In this document: in pieces, positions 1 to 9,153 of the stretch
Layout: each line of letters starts with the position of its first letter
How positions within the stretch are numbered: the first letter of the stretch is position 1
Notes under the pieces: model-generated
The model's database searches: none
Seen by the model: the letters and a program-made list of their open reading frames with translations, nothing else
What the model was told of the DNA's origin: nothing
From: Marinobacter guineae
Lineage (GTDB): Bacteria > Pseudomonadota > Gammaproteobacteria > Pseudomonadales > Oleiphilaceae
NCBI RefSeq assembly: GCF_002744735.1
Contig: NZ_KZ319340.1
Location: forward strand, 310,001-374,000
DNA length: 64,000 nucleotides
Direction: 5' to 3'
Translations under genes and position numbers: made by a program

Positions 1-13
1 CTGGTGATTTCTT

Positions 14-745
14 TTGACGGATGTCTCGCTGTTACAGATTCTTCTGGCCAACCTGGCGGTTCTCGCCGGCGCCTGCCTGCAGGGCGTAGCCGGCTATGGC
101 ATTGGCACCCTGGCGGCGCCGCTGCTGTTCCTGATCAGCCCGCTGTTCGTGCCCGGGCCGCTCACTCTGAACGCTTCCCTGCTGACCATCTTCATGCTGG
201 CCCGTAACCGTCGGGCCCTCCAGGTTCGCGAGGTGCGCTTTGCAGTCGGGGGTGGGGTTGCCGGCGCGGTTCTGGCGGCACTGACCTTGCTCGTGATCTC
301 CACCAAGGGGTTTGAGCTGATCTTCGGCGTTCTGATTCTCGCCGGAGTGTCCCTCAGCCTTGGCGGGCTCAAACCGGCCCTGAACGCCCGAAACAGTGTG
401 ATGGCGGGCGCCGCCTCGACCTATATGGGCACGATCACGGCCGTCGGCGGCCCGCCCATTGCGCTTATCTACCAGAACGAGAAAGGGCCACTGGTGCGCG
501 CGAACATGTCCGCGTTCTTTCTGGTTGCGAGCGTATTCAGCCTGGCCGCGCTGTTTGCCTCCGGCTACCTGGGTACCCGGGAGCTGGCTCTGTTTGCGGT
601 GACCTTTCCGGGTGTTGGGGTGGGTTTCTGGTTATCCGGCAAACTGGTCAACCGCATGCCCTTCGATGGGCTTCGCCCGGTAATTCTGGCCATTGCGGCC
701 ATCGCAGGAACCGCAGCCCTGATTCGCGGCCTGATCTCGCTGTGA
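14..745 (+). CDS. TauE/SafE family sulfite/organo-anion permease
   Basis: Integral membrane protein of about 243 residues, almost entirely hydrophobic with several predicted membrane helices. A GGPP motif lies at residues 145-148 in the second half, as is typical of TauE/SafE (DUF81) proteins, which export sulfite, sulfoacetate or similar anions from the cytoplasm. The length fits the family. The start is uncertain: an in-frame stop lies at position 5, and the first usable codon is TTG at 14 with no clear ribosome-binding site, because the window edge hides the upstream region. Substrate cannot be told from sequence. It converges tail-to-tail with the next gene, so it is probably the end of a separate unit. 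Confidence 0.8.
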   Translation: MTDVSLLQILLANLAVLAGACLQGVAGYGIGTLAAPLLFLISPLFVPGPLTLNASLLTIFMLARNRRALQVREVRFAVGGGVAGAVLAALTLLVISTKGFELIFGVLILAGVSLSLGGLKPALNARNSVMAGAASTYMGTITAVGGPPIALIYQNEKGPLVRANMSAFFLVASVFSLAALFASGYLGTRELALFAVTFPGVGVGFWLSGKLVNRMPFDGLRPVILAIAAIAGTAALIRGLISL

Positions 746-749
746 GTAC

Positions 750-1427
750 CTAGCCCGCCCAGAGCCGGACCCGAAATCGGTTCTTGCGCCACAGGAATGC
801 CAGCCAGAGTGCGTGGGCGTTGATCAGGAACGCCAGAATCCACTCAAAGGCATCGTCTTTACGGCTGTAGAACTCCGGTGCCACACCATTGAGTATCACC
901 GAAAGAAGGCCGACACCCAGGGTCAGTTGGCAGAGATTCATCAGCCTTGAGCCCGCGTGTCTCCATTGCGGGTGGCTGCTCAACCCACCACTGACCAGTA
1001 ATTCACAGATAAACGTGAGCGAGAAATACAGAACCACGCCGATTCGGCGAGTCAGGTTAAACCCTTCTCCGGCGTGCCCCAGCGCGAGGGTATAGGCGCC
1101 GAGGGACACGCTGGCCACCAGCCCCAGCCAGGGAATCCAGGCAACGCCTGTTGAATGAACGCCCAACTGGCGCAGCCAACGGCTGTTCAGCCACCAGAAC
1201 AGGATACCCAGCAAAGCCGCAGGCAACATGGTGCCTTTGAAGATGAAATAAGAGGTGCCATACCGGCCTGTTCGGCTGATGCTGGTGCAGCTGTCCCAAT
1301 AAGGCATGCACAATTCCACATGCCCCTCCAGCACCGACACCCCAAAGGTGATATGGATGGTCAGAAGAGGCACAAGCCCGGCGGCAAGTGCCAGCCACCA
1401 GAGATGAAATGAACGATGGTCTGCCAT
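750..1427 (-). CDS. Hypothetical multi-spanning membrane protein
   Basis: A 225-residue protein with about six hydrophobic segments and a short loop rich in Cys, Trp and Tyr after the first helix (residues about 38-58). I do not recognise it securely; the layout is reminiscent of Frag1/DRAM/Sfk1-like or DUF998-like membrane proteins, but this is only a resemblance. The ATG at 1427 sits divergently opposite the HD-GYP gene, leaving about 160 bases for two promoters. It ends four bases past the convergent permease gene. No functional claim is made beyond inner-membrane location. Confidence 0.6.
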   Translation of the reverse strand: MADHRSFHLWWLALAAGLVPLLTIHITFGVSVLEGHVELCMPYWDSCTSISRTGRYGTSYFIFKGTMLPAALLGILFWWLNSRWLRQLGVHSTGVAWIPWLGLVASVSLGAYTLALGHAGEGFNLTRRIGVVLYFSLTFICELLVSGGLSSHPQWRHAGSRLMNLCQLTLGVGLLSVILNGVAPEFYSRKDDAFEWILAFLINAHALWLAFLWRKNRFRVRLWAG

Positions 1428-1589
1428 GGCAGAAGGTCCTCAGCGCATCTCCGCGGAACGGAGGTCAACCCAACGAAATCGGTCGCTAACATACTGAATG
1501 AACATTATTTGACCAGATTTTGCAATCGGGTCCATCCTGTGGGGGTGATTTTGCATCAGAATGGGGCCTCAGGGAGTCAGGATTGGTTT

Positions 1590-2924
1590 ATGAGCGCACC
1601 GCATCAGGAAATTGTTGAAAGCCAGATCGATGTATCGGAACTCGCCATCGGCATGCATGTCATCCGCCTGGACCGCCCCTGGGAAGACACCAACTTCCTG
1701 CTTCAGGGATTTGTCATTCGTGATCAGTCCGAGATCGACGCCCTGCGCGCCCAGTGCGATTTTGTAGTGATTGAAGGGCGAGTCGACGGAACGCCCCGGG
1801 CAAAGCCTGAGAAAAGCAGCCTGAAGCCGTCGGGCCTGTTGCGCCTGTTCAAGCGAAAAACCGTTCCGGAGCCCGCCAACAGCACGGCCAAAACCGTGCC
1901 GCAGCGCAAGCGTGTCACGTACATCAACAAGGTAGATGCGGGAAAGGAGATGGAAACGGCGGTTATCCGCTTTGAGGAGGCCCAAAAGACCGCCAAGTCG
2001 ATCATGTCGGGCCTCAGGGTCGGCCGCACGCTGGATCTGAACAATGCCCGCACGGTGGTCAACAGCTGTGTTGAAAGCGTGCTTCGCAATGAAAACGCAC
2101 TCTTGATGCTCACCAAGATCAAGCACCAGGACGAATACACCGCCGAGCACTGCATTAACGTCGCCATTCTGGCGGCGGCGTTTGGCAAGCACCTGGGTCT
2201 ACTGGAAGGCGAAATCCGCAACCTGGCGCTGTGCGGTTTGCTGCACGACGTGGGCAAAACCCGGATTCCTGATGAAATCCTCAACAAGCCGGGCGCTCTC
2301 ACACCCCAGGAGTTTGACGTGATGCGCCTGCACACGACTCACGGGCGCACCATTCTGATGGGCACCAGCAGCTCCCTGAACACTGCGGTAGATGTGGCGT
2401 TCAGCCACCATGAGCGGATGGATGGTTCAGGCTATCCCCGGGGCCTTCAGGCACAACAGATTCCCTACTTTGCCAAGATTATCGGGTTGGTGGACACCTA
2501 CGATGCCATTACCAGTAACCGGGTGTACGACAAGGGACGGGCCTCCATGCGGGCACTGGAAATCATCCACAAGCACCGTGGCACACAGTTTGATGAGGAA
2601 CTGGCCGCTGCCTTTATCCAGATGATCGGTGTGTATCCGCCGGGCTCGATTGTTGAAATGGTGAATGGGGAGGTCGGTATCGTTGTCGAGAGTTACCCCA
2701 GCCAAAAACTCAAGCCCAGGGTGCTGCTGGTGAGAGACATCGACAAAAGCCCACTGGTGCCTTTCCGCACTCTTGATCTGAAAGCCTCACCCGAGGACGC
2801 CGCAGGAGCCCCTTATCGCATTGCCCATGAAGTCCCGGATGGCACCTACGATATTGTGTTGCAGGACTTCGTGGACGAAGGCCTGATCGTAACCAAACCT
2901 TTCAAGGCCGACGAGACGGAATAA
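1590..2924 (+). CDS. HD-GYP cyclic-di-GMP phosphodiesterase (DUF3391 + HD-GYP)
   Basis: Predicted to hydrolyse cyclic-di-GMP in the cytoplasm. The protein of about 444 residues has an N-terminal DUF3391-like region (residues 10-130) and a C-terminal HD-GYP domain with HDVGK at 219-223 and HHERMDGSGYP at 273-283; the metal-binding His/Asp set and the GYP triad are intact, so it should be active. The reading frame is open from 1416, but ATG 1590 is preferred because the preceding 58 residues look unlike the family and AGGGAG/CAGG lies just upstream. The next gene on the same strand is a diguanylate cyclase, so synthesis and breakdown of the same second messenger are encoded side by side. Confidence 0.9.
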   Translation: MSAPHQEIVESQIDVSELAIGMHVIRLDRPWEDTNFLLQGFVIRDQSEIDALRAQCDFVVIEGRVDGTPRAKPEKSSLKPSGLLRLFKRKTVPEPANSTAKTVPQRKRVTYINKVDAGKEMETAVIRFEEAQKTAKSIMSGLRVGRTLDLNNARTVVNSCVESVLRNENALLMLTKIKHQDEYTAEHCINVAILAAAFGKHLGLLEGEIRNLALCGLLHDVGKTRIPDEILNKPGALTPQEFDVMRLHTTHGRTILMGTSSSLNTAVDVAFSHHERMDGSGYPRGLQAQQIPYFAKIIGLVDTYDAITSNRVYDKGRASMRALEIIHKHRGTQFDEELAAAFIQMIGVYPPGSIVEMVNGEVGIVVESYPSQKLKPRVLLVRDIDKSPLVPFRTLDLKASPEDAAGAPYRIAHEVPDGTYDIVLQDFVDEGLIVTKPFKADETE

Positions 2925-3000
2925 CACGGAGCAGTCTGTAACTTCCCCCGACGGTTTACGCTGCTATACTGCTCGCAAAATAATCCCCGGCAGACAAGTG

Positions 3001-3954
3001 ATGAACTCCGGCATTCCCTCACTCAATATCCCTGCTACACCTATTGATGATGACAGATCGGAAGCCACGCCTTCCGACGGTCTGAGGGCTGTGCTTGATA
3101 ATCTGGACGCCCTGGTTTATGTCTCGGATTTCGAGACCTACGATCTTCTATACATGAACGCTTATGGTCGGCGTGTCTGGGGGGCAATTCAGGGAAGGAA
3201 GTGCTGGGAAGTTCTGCAGAATAACGACGGCCCTTGCGCCTTTTGCACCAACCACTTGTTGATTGATGCCGAGGGCCTGGCTCGCGCCCCTCACGTATGG
3301 GAATTTCAGAATACCATCGACCAACACTGGTACCAGTGCCGGGACCAGGCAATTCCGTGGACCGACGGTCGTCTGGTCCGGCTCGAAATTGCTATGGACA
3401 TTACCGACCGCAAGGAAATGGAGCTGGCCCTCAAGGAAGCCCATGAGCAAGCCCGGGCAGCCGCGCTGGAAGACCACTTGACCGGCCTGCACAACCGACG
3501 GGCCTTTTTCGAGTTCGGCAACCAACTGCTGAAACAATCCCGGCGGCACAAATCACCCCTGGCGATCATCATGTTCGACCTGGACCACTTCAAGCACATT
3601 AACGACAATCATGGCCACGAGGCCGGCGATGAGGTACTTCGACAGATCGGAAAAATACTGGGAAGCAAAGTTCGCGAATCCGATATTGCCGCACGCATTG
3701 GTGGCGAGGAGTTTGCGATCCTCCTGTCGGAGACCGAAACTGACGAAGCTCAGGAGATGGCTGACCGCTTGTTGAATCTGATGCGCGAGACTCCGGTTTG
3801 CTTCCGCGACGCGCCTATCGGATCAACCGCCAGCTTCGGAGTTTCCTCCCTCCGCCCCGGAGAGAAAAGCCTCGAAAGCCTTCTGGCCCGAGCCGACGAG
3901 GCGATGTACGAGTCCAAATCATCTGGCCGGAACCGGGTGCGCGTCAAAGCCTGA
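3001..3954 (+). CDS. PAS-GGDEF diguanylate cyclase
   Basis: Makes cyclic-di-GMP from two GTP. The N-terminal PAS-like domain (about 28-138) contains a CxxC pair at 79-82, of the type seen in PAS modules that may sense redox or bind a cofactor. The C-terminal GGDEF domain starts with DHLTGLHNRR at 158-167, has the active-site variant GGEEF at 234-238 (active in many cyclases) and an inhibitory RxxD I-site at 225-228, so product feedback is likely. No membrane segment is seen, so it should be cytosolic. GTG 2998 is directly in front of ATG 3001; the ATG is chosen. A TATACT-like -10 box lies at 2965-2970. Confidence 0.88.
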   Translation: MNSGIPSLNIPATPIDDDRSEATPSDGLRAVLDNLDALVYVSDFETYDLLYMNAYGRRVWGAIQGRKCWEVLQNNDGPCAFCTNHLLIDAEGLARAPHVWEFQNTIDQHWYQCRDQAIPWTDGRLVRLEIAMDITDRKEMELALKEAHEQARAAALEDHLTGLHNRRAFFEFGNQLLKQSRRHKSPLAIIMFDLDHFKHINDNHGHEAGDEVLRQIGKILGSKVRESDIAARIGGEEFAILLSETETDEAQEMADRLLNLMRETPVCFRDAPIGSTASFGVSSLRPGEKSLESLLARADEAMYESKSSGRNRVRVKA

Positions 3955-3974
3955 CGAACACCCGTGCCTACCGG

Positions 3975-4400
3975 TTATGGTCGCTTGGTCACAGCCATGG
4001 TCAGCCGGGAAATGCAGGTGGTTTTCCCTTCTTCGTTCTCAAGCCGGATTTCCCACACCTGGGTTGCGCTACCGATATGAATGGGCTTTGCAGCGCCATA
4101 CACCCAGCCCTTGGTAACCGGGCGGATATGGTTCGCGTTGATATCCAGCCCCACGGCGACAGTCTCTGGATCTTTCAGGCAACAGTTGGCGGCCATACTC
4201 CCAAGGGTTTCGGCCAGCAATACCGAAGCACCACCATGGAGAATGCCGAAGGGTTGCACGGTACGCTCATCAACGGGCATGCGGCCTTTTACGTAGTCAT
4301 CGCCGATTTCCAGATACTCAATGCCCATGTAGCTGACAGCCGTGTTTTCACTGGCTTTGGCGAGGTGTTCAAGGTTCGGGGTTTGGGTCCAGATTGCCAT
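3975..4400 (-). CDS. PaaI/YdiI-type hotdog-fold acyl-CoA thioesterase
   Basis: A 141-residue single hotdog-domain thioesterase. HGG at 55-57 followed by Glu64 in the long helix is the usual catalytic arrangement of the PaaI/MenI (YdiI) group, which hydrolyses aromatic or small acyl-CoA esters. Its length is typical. It is convergent with the cyclase gene, and about 100 bases separate its start from the next minus-strand gene's stop. It might clear CoA esters from aromatic catabolism or act in menaquinone-type synthesis; the sequence does not decide between these. Confidence 0.8.
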   Translation of the reverse strand: MAIWTQTPNLEHLAKASENTAVSYMGIEYLEIGDDYVKGRMPVDERTVQPFGILHGGASVLLAETLGSMAANCCLKDPETVAVGLDINANHIRPVTKGWVYGAAKPIHIGSATQVWEIRLENEEGKTTCISRLTMAVTKRP

Positions 4401-4498
4401 ACAGGTGCCGCTCTCTTTTTATCAGGAACAGAGTTAGAAACAGGGCATTCAGTTTATACAGATAGGATGCGAACTACCAAACCCTCTTTTACCTGTGT

Positions 4499-5299
4499 TC
4501 AAGGCGATGATGTGTAGAGTTTGGTGTACTCGTCAATCAACGCATCCACACGACCAGAATTCACCAGGTCGAACAACCTGTCGGCGATGCGCTCTCGTAG
4601 CTCAAAGGAATTGCAGGGGGACGCCTTGGAAAAGGTAAAAAAGAGAGCTTCCCGGCTAATCGGCGTTTCCAGTGCCACAAAATCCTCGCCGATTCCCATT
4701 TTTCCCAGCTTCACCTGCCCCTGCAACACCTCGTAAAGCACGTAATCCACGCGGCCGGCCAACGCCATCTGGAAGGATTGTTCAATGGTTCTTACACCTT
4801 CGATGCGGAGGTTTTCTTCGGCGTAGCGGTCGAAATTCTGCCCAAAACTGTTATTGATCAGGGTGCTGCCACGTTTGCCCAGCAAGTCTGGCCAGTGGCG
4901 GTAGACAAATTCGCCACCCTTGGGCACCCAAACAGCCGTTGGCAGATGGGTAATCGGAGGAAGCAGGTAATCCATGTAGCGGATGCGCTCGGAGTTGATA
5001 AAGGCACCGGCCACCATATCGATTTCACCCGACCGGGCCACATGCTGTGCCCGGGCCCAGGACCCCAGATCCCTGACAAGCACCTCCAACCCCATGGGCT
5101 CGACAATTTCCCTCAGCAGGGCAGGCACGGCGCCAGTCAGTTGATCGGGCATGCCGGGATCCCGCCAGAGCAGCGGGGGGTATTCCGGGTTGCCGCTGGC
5201 GGTGAGTGTCTTGCAGTGCGGATCATCAGAAGCAGTGACGGGAACACCCAAAAACAGCGTCGCTAACAGAGCACACAATTGGGAGAAAACTCTCAACAT
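4499..5299 (-). CDS. Periplasmic amino-acid-type solute-binding protein (SBP_bac_3)
   Basis: A protein of about 266 residues with a signal peptide (hydrophobic stretch ending near VTAS) followed by a family 3 solute-binding fold. ATG 5299 is chosen because it falls four bases after the upstream gene's stop and begins directly with the signal sequence, whereas the longer frame (from 5359) overlaps that gene. No permease or ATPase gene is adjacent, so it is probably an orphan binding protein, a pattern common in Pseudomonas-like genomes. It is the last gene of a three-gene unit with the RNase J-like protein and another binding protein. Confidence 0.78.
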   Translation of the reverse strand: MLRVFSQLCALLATLFLGVPVTASDDPHCKTLTASGNPEYPPLLWRDPGMPDQLTGAVPALLREIVEPMGLEVLVRDLGSWARAQHVARSGEIDMVAGAFINSERIRYMDYLLPPITHLPTAVWVPKGGEFVYRHWPDLLGKRGSTLINNSFGQNFDRYAEENLRIEGVRTIEQSFQMALAGRVDYVLYEVLQGQVKLGKMGIGEDFVALETPISREALFFTFSKASPCNSFELRERIADRLFDLVNSGRVDALIDEYTKLYTSSP

Positions 5300-5303
5300 C
5301 GGT

Positions 5304-6686
5304 TTACTCAACTCTGACAAGTACCTCTTTTTCCCAGCCCAGACGACCGGTTTGCGCAATCTGGCGCCGGATACCCGGCACCGGCCGTATCATGAACAGA
5401 TCGCCGTTCCGGCCAACCATGGCCCGGGGGACTCCCTTTGCTTTGGCAATGTCCGCGTGGGTTTCCATGTGTTCGGCCTCACCATGGACCGGAATGGCTA
5501 TTGCCGGTTTCACCCACTGATACATTAACTCCAGCTCTTCCTGGGCCGGATGACCTGAAGCATGAATTGGTAAATCCGCATCCTCGGCGGTGATAACCCT
5601 GACTCCCATATCCTTGAGCCGGCTGATCAGTGCTTCTATGGACTCCTCGTTTCCCGGAATCGCCCGGGCACTGAAGATAACCGTGTCGCCCGACTCCAGC
5701 TCGAAATCCGGGTGGTTACCAGCTGCCAGCCGTCGCAGCGCCGTCCGAGGTTCGCCCTGGCTGCCAGTGGCCACGGCAAGCACTTCATTTCGGGGCAGAT
5801 ACCCGAGATGGGAAGGGGTAATCAACTGGTCTGCCGTATCCCATAGCCCTGCCGCTTTCGCCGCACCGCTCATATTGATCAGGGAGCGGCCCAGCAATCC
5901 CATGTAGCGCCCGCTCTCACGGGCGATCGAAGCCAGGGTGTGCAACCGGGCAATGTTGCTGCCAAAACAGGTAACGACCACACGCCCCTCGGCCAAGCTG
6001 ATGGCTTGCAATAGTCCGGCATGCAACGCGGCTTCGGAGACAGAATGGCCGGGCACGGTGGCATTGGTGGAATCGCACACCATGGCAGCCACGCCCTCGT
6101 CGGCCAGGTCAGTGAAGGTTTTCCTGGAATAGCCATGACCCACCAGCGGCTGCTCGTCCAGTTTCCAGTCACCACTGTGGAAGATATTGCCAACACCAGT
6201 GCGAATCATAAGGGCGTTCGGATCCGGAATGGAGTGAGTCAGTGCCAGCCACTGCACGCTGAACGGGCCAATCTGCTTGCTCTGGCCGGTTTCCACTACG
6301 ATGATTGGAACCCGATGCAGCAGGTCAAACTCGGCCAGTTTCCGGCGCAGAATTTCGGCGGTGAACCGGCTGGTGTAGATGGGGCATTGCAGCAGGGGCC
6401 AGAGGTAAGGCACAGCCCCCACGTGATCTTCATGGGCATGGGTAATGATGAGTCCCGCCAGGCGGTCGCGGCGATCGGCAATAAACGCCGGGTCCGCCAT
6501 TTGCACCGGAGGCTCGCCACGATGGTGCACTGTGCCGTCGGCAGCAATACGGCCGGGCTTTGGAAAGGTGACGCCACAGTCCACCATCAACCAGGCGCCA
6601 TCGTGGCCATACAGGTTGAGGTTCATGCCAATTTCGCCGGTACCACCCAGCGGTAAAAACCAGAGATCGGACGGTCCGGGAATCAT
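5304..6686 (-). CDS. RNase J-like metallo-beta-lactamase/beta-CASP hydrolase
   Basis: A 460-residue metallo-beta-lactamase fold protein with zinc motif HAHEDHVG at 83-90 and a beta-CASP-type insert, matching the catalytic core of RNase J ribonucleases. It is shorter than typical RNase J (about 550 residues), so the C-terminal dimerisation region appears to be missing or reduced. Its start overlaps the stop of the upstream binding-protein gene by four bases (ATGA), which suggests translational coupling. RNase J is not the standard mRNA decay enzyme in gammaproteobacteria, so its role here is open: RNA processing or another phosphodiester substrate. Confidence 0.82.
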   Translation of the reverse strand: MIPGPSDLWFLPLGGTGEIGMNLNLYGHDGAWLMVDCGVTFPKPGRIAADGTVHHRGEPPVQMADPAFIADRRDRLAGLIITHAHEDHVGAVPYLWPLLQCPIYTSRFTAEILRRKLAEFDLLHRVPIIVVETGQSKQIGPFSVQWLALTHSIPDPNALMIRTGVGNIFHSGDWKLDEQPLVGHGYSRKTFTDLADEGVAAMVCDSTNATVPGHSVSEAALHAGLLQAISLAEGRVVVTCFGSNIARLHTLASIARESGRYMGLLGRSLINMSGAAKAAGLWDTADQLITPSHLGYLPRNEVLAVATGSQGEPRTALRRLAAGNHPDFELESGDTVIFSARAIPGNEESIEALISRLKDMGVRVITAEDADLPIHASGHPAQEELELMYQWVKPAIAIPVHGEAEHMETHADIAKAKGVPRAMVGRNGDLFMIRPVPGIRRQIAQTGRLGWEKEVLVRVE

Positions 6687-7435
6687 TGGGCGGCTCGGTC
6701 CAGGTACTTCAACACCAGATCCTCGTGTATGCCTTCCATTTCGATCAGTTTCAGCGCTGCCCGGATATCATCCGCGTATTGAAGCACCGGTGAGTTTTTC
6801 GCCACCGCGATGTAGGAGCGCTCACCCGGTACGAAAAATGGCGAAATATCCGCCTGTACACCCAACTTATCAATCACATAAAGCCCCACAAGCTCTGGCG
6901 CGATGACGACATCCACCCGACCCTTCTGCATCATCAACATCAGGTTTTCGTAGCGCGGCGCGGGCTCTTTCAGCAGTTTTTCATCATTGTCGAACCGCTG
7001 GAAATAGGAAGCGCCTTCCAGGACACCAACGGCTCGGCCATAGAGGTCTGAGTAACGTTCGATCTTGTGTTCATTGTTCAGATAGAAAAACAGCCTTCGT
7101 TCCGGTGGGAAGGCTGGCGCCACAAATTCCATCAATTCAGCACGCTCGTCAGTCTCGACAGGGCCGAGCATGACATCAACCTGCCCTTCCTGAACCATTC
7201 TCAGCACACGGCGAAAAGGTGCCTCCCGGTAATGAACTTTCCAGCCCAGGCGATCGGCGATTTCTTCGAATATTTCCACGTAGAGACCGGTTCTCTCGCC
7301 ATCTTCGATAATCCGGTATGGCGGAGCATGATTAGCACCCACGGTCACCGTCAGTGCTGCTACCGTTTCCGTGCCCTGTTGGGCCACAGCGGGAAGCGCC
7401 AGCGCCATCATGAGGGCGGCTATGAATACTCGCAT
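6683..7435 (-). CDS. Periplasmic solute-binding protein (SBP_bac_3)
   Basis: A 250-residue protein with a clear signal peptide ending near ALPAVAQ, followed by a family 3 solute-binding fold. It includes a typical strand reading VDVMLGPVETDERAE, where such proteins contact ligand. Ligand unknown; polar amino acids are usual. First gene of the unit with the RNase J-like gene (four-base overlap) and the second binding protein. The 190 bases upstream of its start, toward the DJ-1 gene, contain no gene and presumably the divergent promoters; I could not assign them. Confidence 0.8.
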   Translation of the reverse strand: MRVFIAALMMALALPAVAQQGTETVAALTVTVGANHAPPYRIIEDGERTGLYVEIFEEIADRLGWKVHYREAPFRRVLRMVQEGQVDVMLGPVETDERAELMEFVAPAFPPERRLFFYLNNEHKIERYSDLYGRAVGVLEGASYFQRFDNDEKLLKEPAPRYENLMLMMQKGRVDVVIAPELVGLYVIDKLGVQADISPFFVPGERSYIAVAKNSPVLQYADDIRAALKLIEMEGIHEDLVLKYLDRAAQ

Positions 7436-7625
7436 TCCTGTTGTCCTTGCCTGGGTGCTTTCGCGTTCTTTCAGGTCTGGTGATCTGTCTCAAGTATAGA
7501 CGGTTCAAGATCCGGGGGGGCGGGATTTACGTATCGCTGGTTGAATTCAATCACCGACGGCACAAGGTTCTATCACAGAGCAGTCAATAAGTGTCATTCA
7601 TTCGTCAACGAAAAGGACCGACACC

Positions 7626-8309
7626 ATGAAGATTCTGATGGTTCTCACCTCCCATGACCAGATGGGCGATACAGGCAATAAGACCGGCTTCTGGCTCGAA
7701 GAGTTCACGGCACCTTACTATGTTTTCCGGGATGCGGGCGCGGACATCACCATTGCCTCACCAAAAGGCGGCCAGCCGCCGGTGGATCCCAACAGCGAGG
7801 TGGAAGAGGCCCTGACCGACACCACCCGCCGTTTCGAGCAGGATGCCCACGCCAAGGAATCCCTGGCCAGCACCAAGAAGCTGAGCGACGTGGACATGAA
7901 CGAGTACGACGCCATCTTCTACCCGGGTGGCCATGGACCGATGTGGGACCTGGCCAATGACGACAAATCCGTTGCCCTGATCAAGGCAGCGTACGAGCAG
8001 GACAAGGTGATCGGTGCCGTATGCCACGCGCCGGCCGTGTTCAAGAACGTGGAAGTGAAGCCCGGCCAGAACATTGTTGGTGGCCGCGAAGTGACTGGCT
8101 TCAGCAACAGCGAGGAAGAGGCCGTGGGCCTGAGCGGCGTGGTGCCCTTCCTGCTGGAGGATATGCTGAAGGAAAACACGGCCACCTATACCCGGGGTGA
8201 CGACTGGGCCCCGCACATCGTGGTGGATGGTAAGCTGATTACTGGCCAGAATCCGGCCTCTTCCGAAGGGGCGGCAAAAGCGGTCCTGCAAGCCTTGCAG
8301 GAAAATTGA
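7626..8309 (+). CDS. DJ-1/PfpI family protein (class I glutamine-amidotransferase fold)
   Basis: A 227-residue DJ-1/PfpI protein. The nucleophile elbow AVCHAP near residue 135-140 carries the reactive Cys, preceded by the YPGGHGPMWDL loop, as in the Hsp31/glyoxalase III-like branch that detoxifies methylglyoxal or repairs glycated protein. Cytosolic. ATG 7626 is supported by an AAGGA ribosome-binding site nine bases upstream. It is a single-gene unit; a strong palindrome follows its stop. The exact substrate is inferred from the family only. Confidence 0.85.
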   Translation: MKILMVLTSHDQMGDTGNKTGFWLEEFTAPYYVFRDAGADITIASPKGGQPPVDPNSEVEEALTDTTRRFEQDAHAKESLASTKKLSDVDMNEYDAIFYPGGHGPMWDLANDDKSVALIKAAYEQDKVIGAVCHAPAVFKNVEVKPGQNIVGGREVTGFSNSEEEAVGLSGVVPFLLEDMLKENTATYTRGDDWAPHIVVDGKLITGQNPASSEGAAKAVLQALQEN

Positions 8310-8334
8310 TCAATTGAAGTTGGTCTCTCGAAGC

Positions 8335-8365
8335 TGGGGTCAGATGAAATTTTCATCTGACCCCA
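8335..8365. repeat. Perfect 31-base palindrome (REP/RAYT-like or terminator hairpin)
   Basis: TGGGGTCAGATGAAA is followed after one T by its exact reverse complement. The arms are GGGGTCA...TGACCCC with an AT-rich centre. Similar GGGGTCAGA...TCTGACCCC palindromes recur in proteobacterial genomes, often associated with REP-type elements and RAYT transposases. It sits 26 bases after the DJ-1 stop, so it may also end that transcript. No transposase gene lies next to it. Confidence 0.6.
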
Positions 8366-8424
8366 ATTTCCTCTCCCATCTGTGCTAACGTTTTGAGGAA
8401 TATCTCAAAAGGTTAGCCATCGCT

Positions 8425-9153
8425 ATGAGCAATCCCAAACACACCCTTTTCTGGATGACGCTTTTCCTGGCCGTTGTGGCTGTCGTCGGCGTGCTGATTC
8501 ACAGGCCCCTGATCGAAGCCTTCATGGCAAACTGGGTATTCAACCTGTTGATTGTCTTTGTTTTGCTGATCGGCATCGGGCTCACCTACCGGCAGGTTTT
8601 TGTATTGTTCCCCGAAATGCGCTGGATTTCCCAGTTCCGCACCGGCAACGCCGGCCTGTCGGTGCTGCAGGAACCCCGCCTGCTCAAACCCCTGGCACGA
8701 CAACTGGGTGAAGACGCCAAGCGGGACCGTTTTACCCTGTCGACCCTGTCGCTGCGCACCGTGCTCGATGGCATTCACTCACGGATGGACGAGCAACGGG
8801 AAATCACCCGCTATTTCATCAGCCTGCTGATTTTCCTGGGGTTGCTGGGCACCTTCTGGGGCCTGCTCGGTACCATCAATGCCGTTGGCGAGGTCATCAC
8901 CAACCTGGATATGAGTCAGCAAGATTTTGGCAAGGTCTTCGGAGACTTGCAGGCCGGCCTGCTGACGCCGCTGCAGGGCATGGGCACCGCCTTCAGCTCC
9001 TCTCTGCTGGGCCTCGGCGGCTCTCTGATTCTCGGGTTTCTGGACATCCAGGCGGGCCATGCCCAGAACCGTTTTTACGACGGTCTTGAAGAATGGCTGA
9101 CCAGTGTGACCAATCTGGTCGACCGCGTTGATGCCGAGAAAGAGCTGACATGA
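8425..9153 (+). CDS. MotA/TolQ/ExbB-type proton-channel protein
   Basis: A 242-residue membrane protein with two N-terminal helices (about 8-28 and 38-56), a cytoplasmic segment and two C-terminal helices (about 130-155 and 185-210), the layout of proton-channel MotA/ExbB/TolQ proteins. It overlaps the next gene by four bases, and that gene supplies the MotB-like partner, so the two should form one ion-driven stator-like complex. Size and lack of flagellar neighbours argue against the true flagellar motor; it more likely powers an envelope process. Confidence 0.78.
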   Translation: MSNPKHTLFWMTLFLAVVAVVGVLIHRPLIEAFMANWVFNLLIVFVLLIGIGLTYRQVFVLFPEMRWISQFRTGNAGLSVLQEPRLLKPLARQLGEDAKRDRFTLSTLSLRTVLDGIHSRMDEQREITRYFISLLIFLGLLGTFWGLLGTINAVGEVITNLDMSQQDFGKVFGDLQAGLLTPLQGMGTAFSSSLLGLGGSLILGFLDIQAGHAQNRFYDGLEEWLTSVTNLVDRVDAEKELT

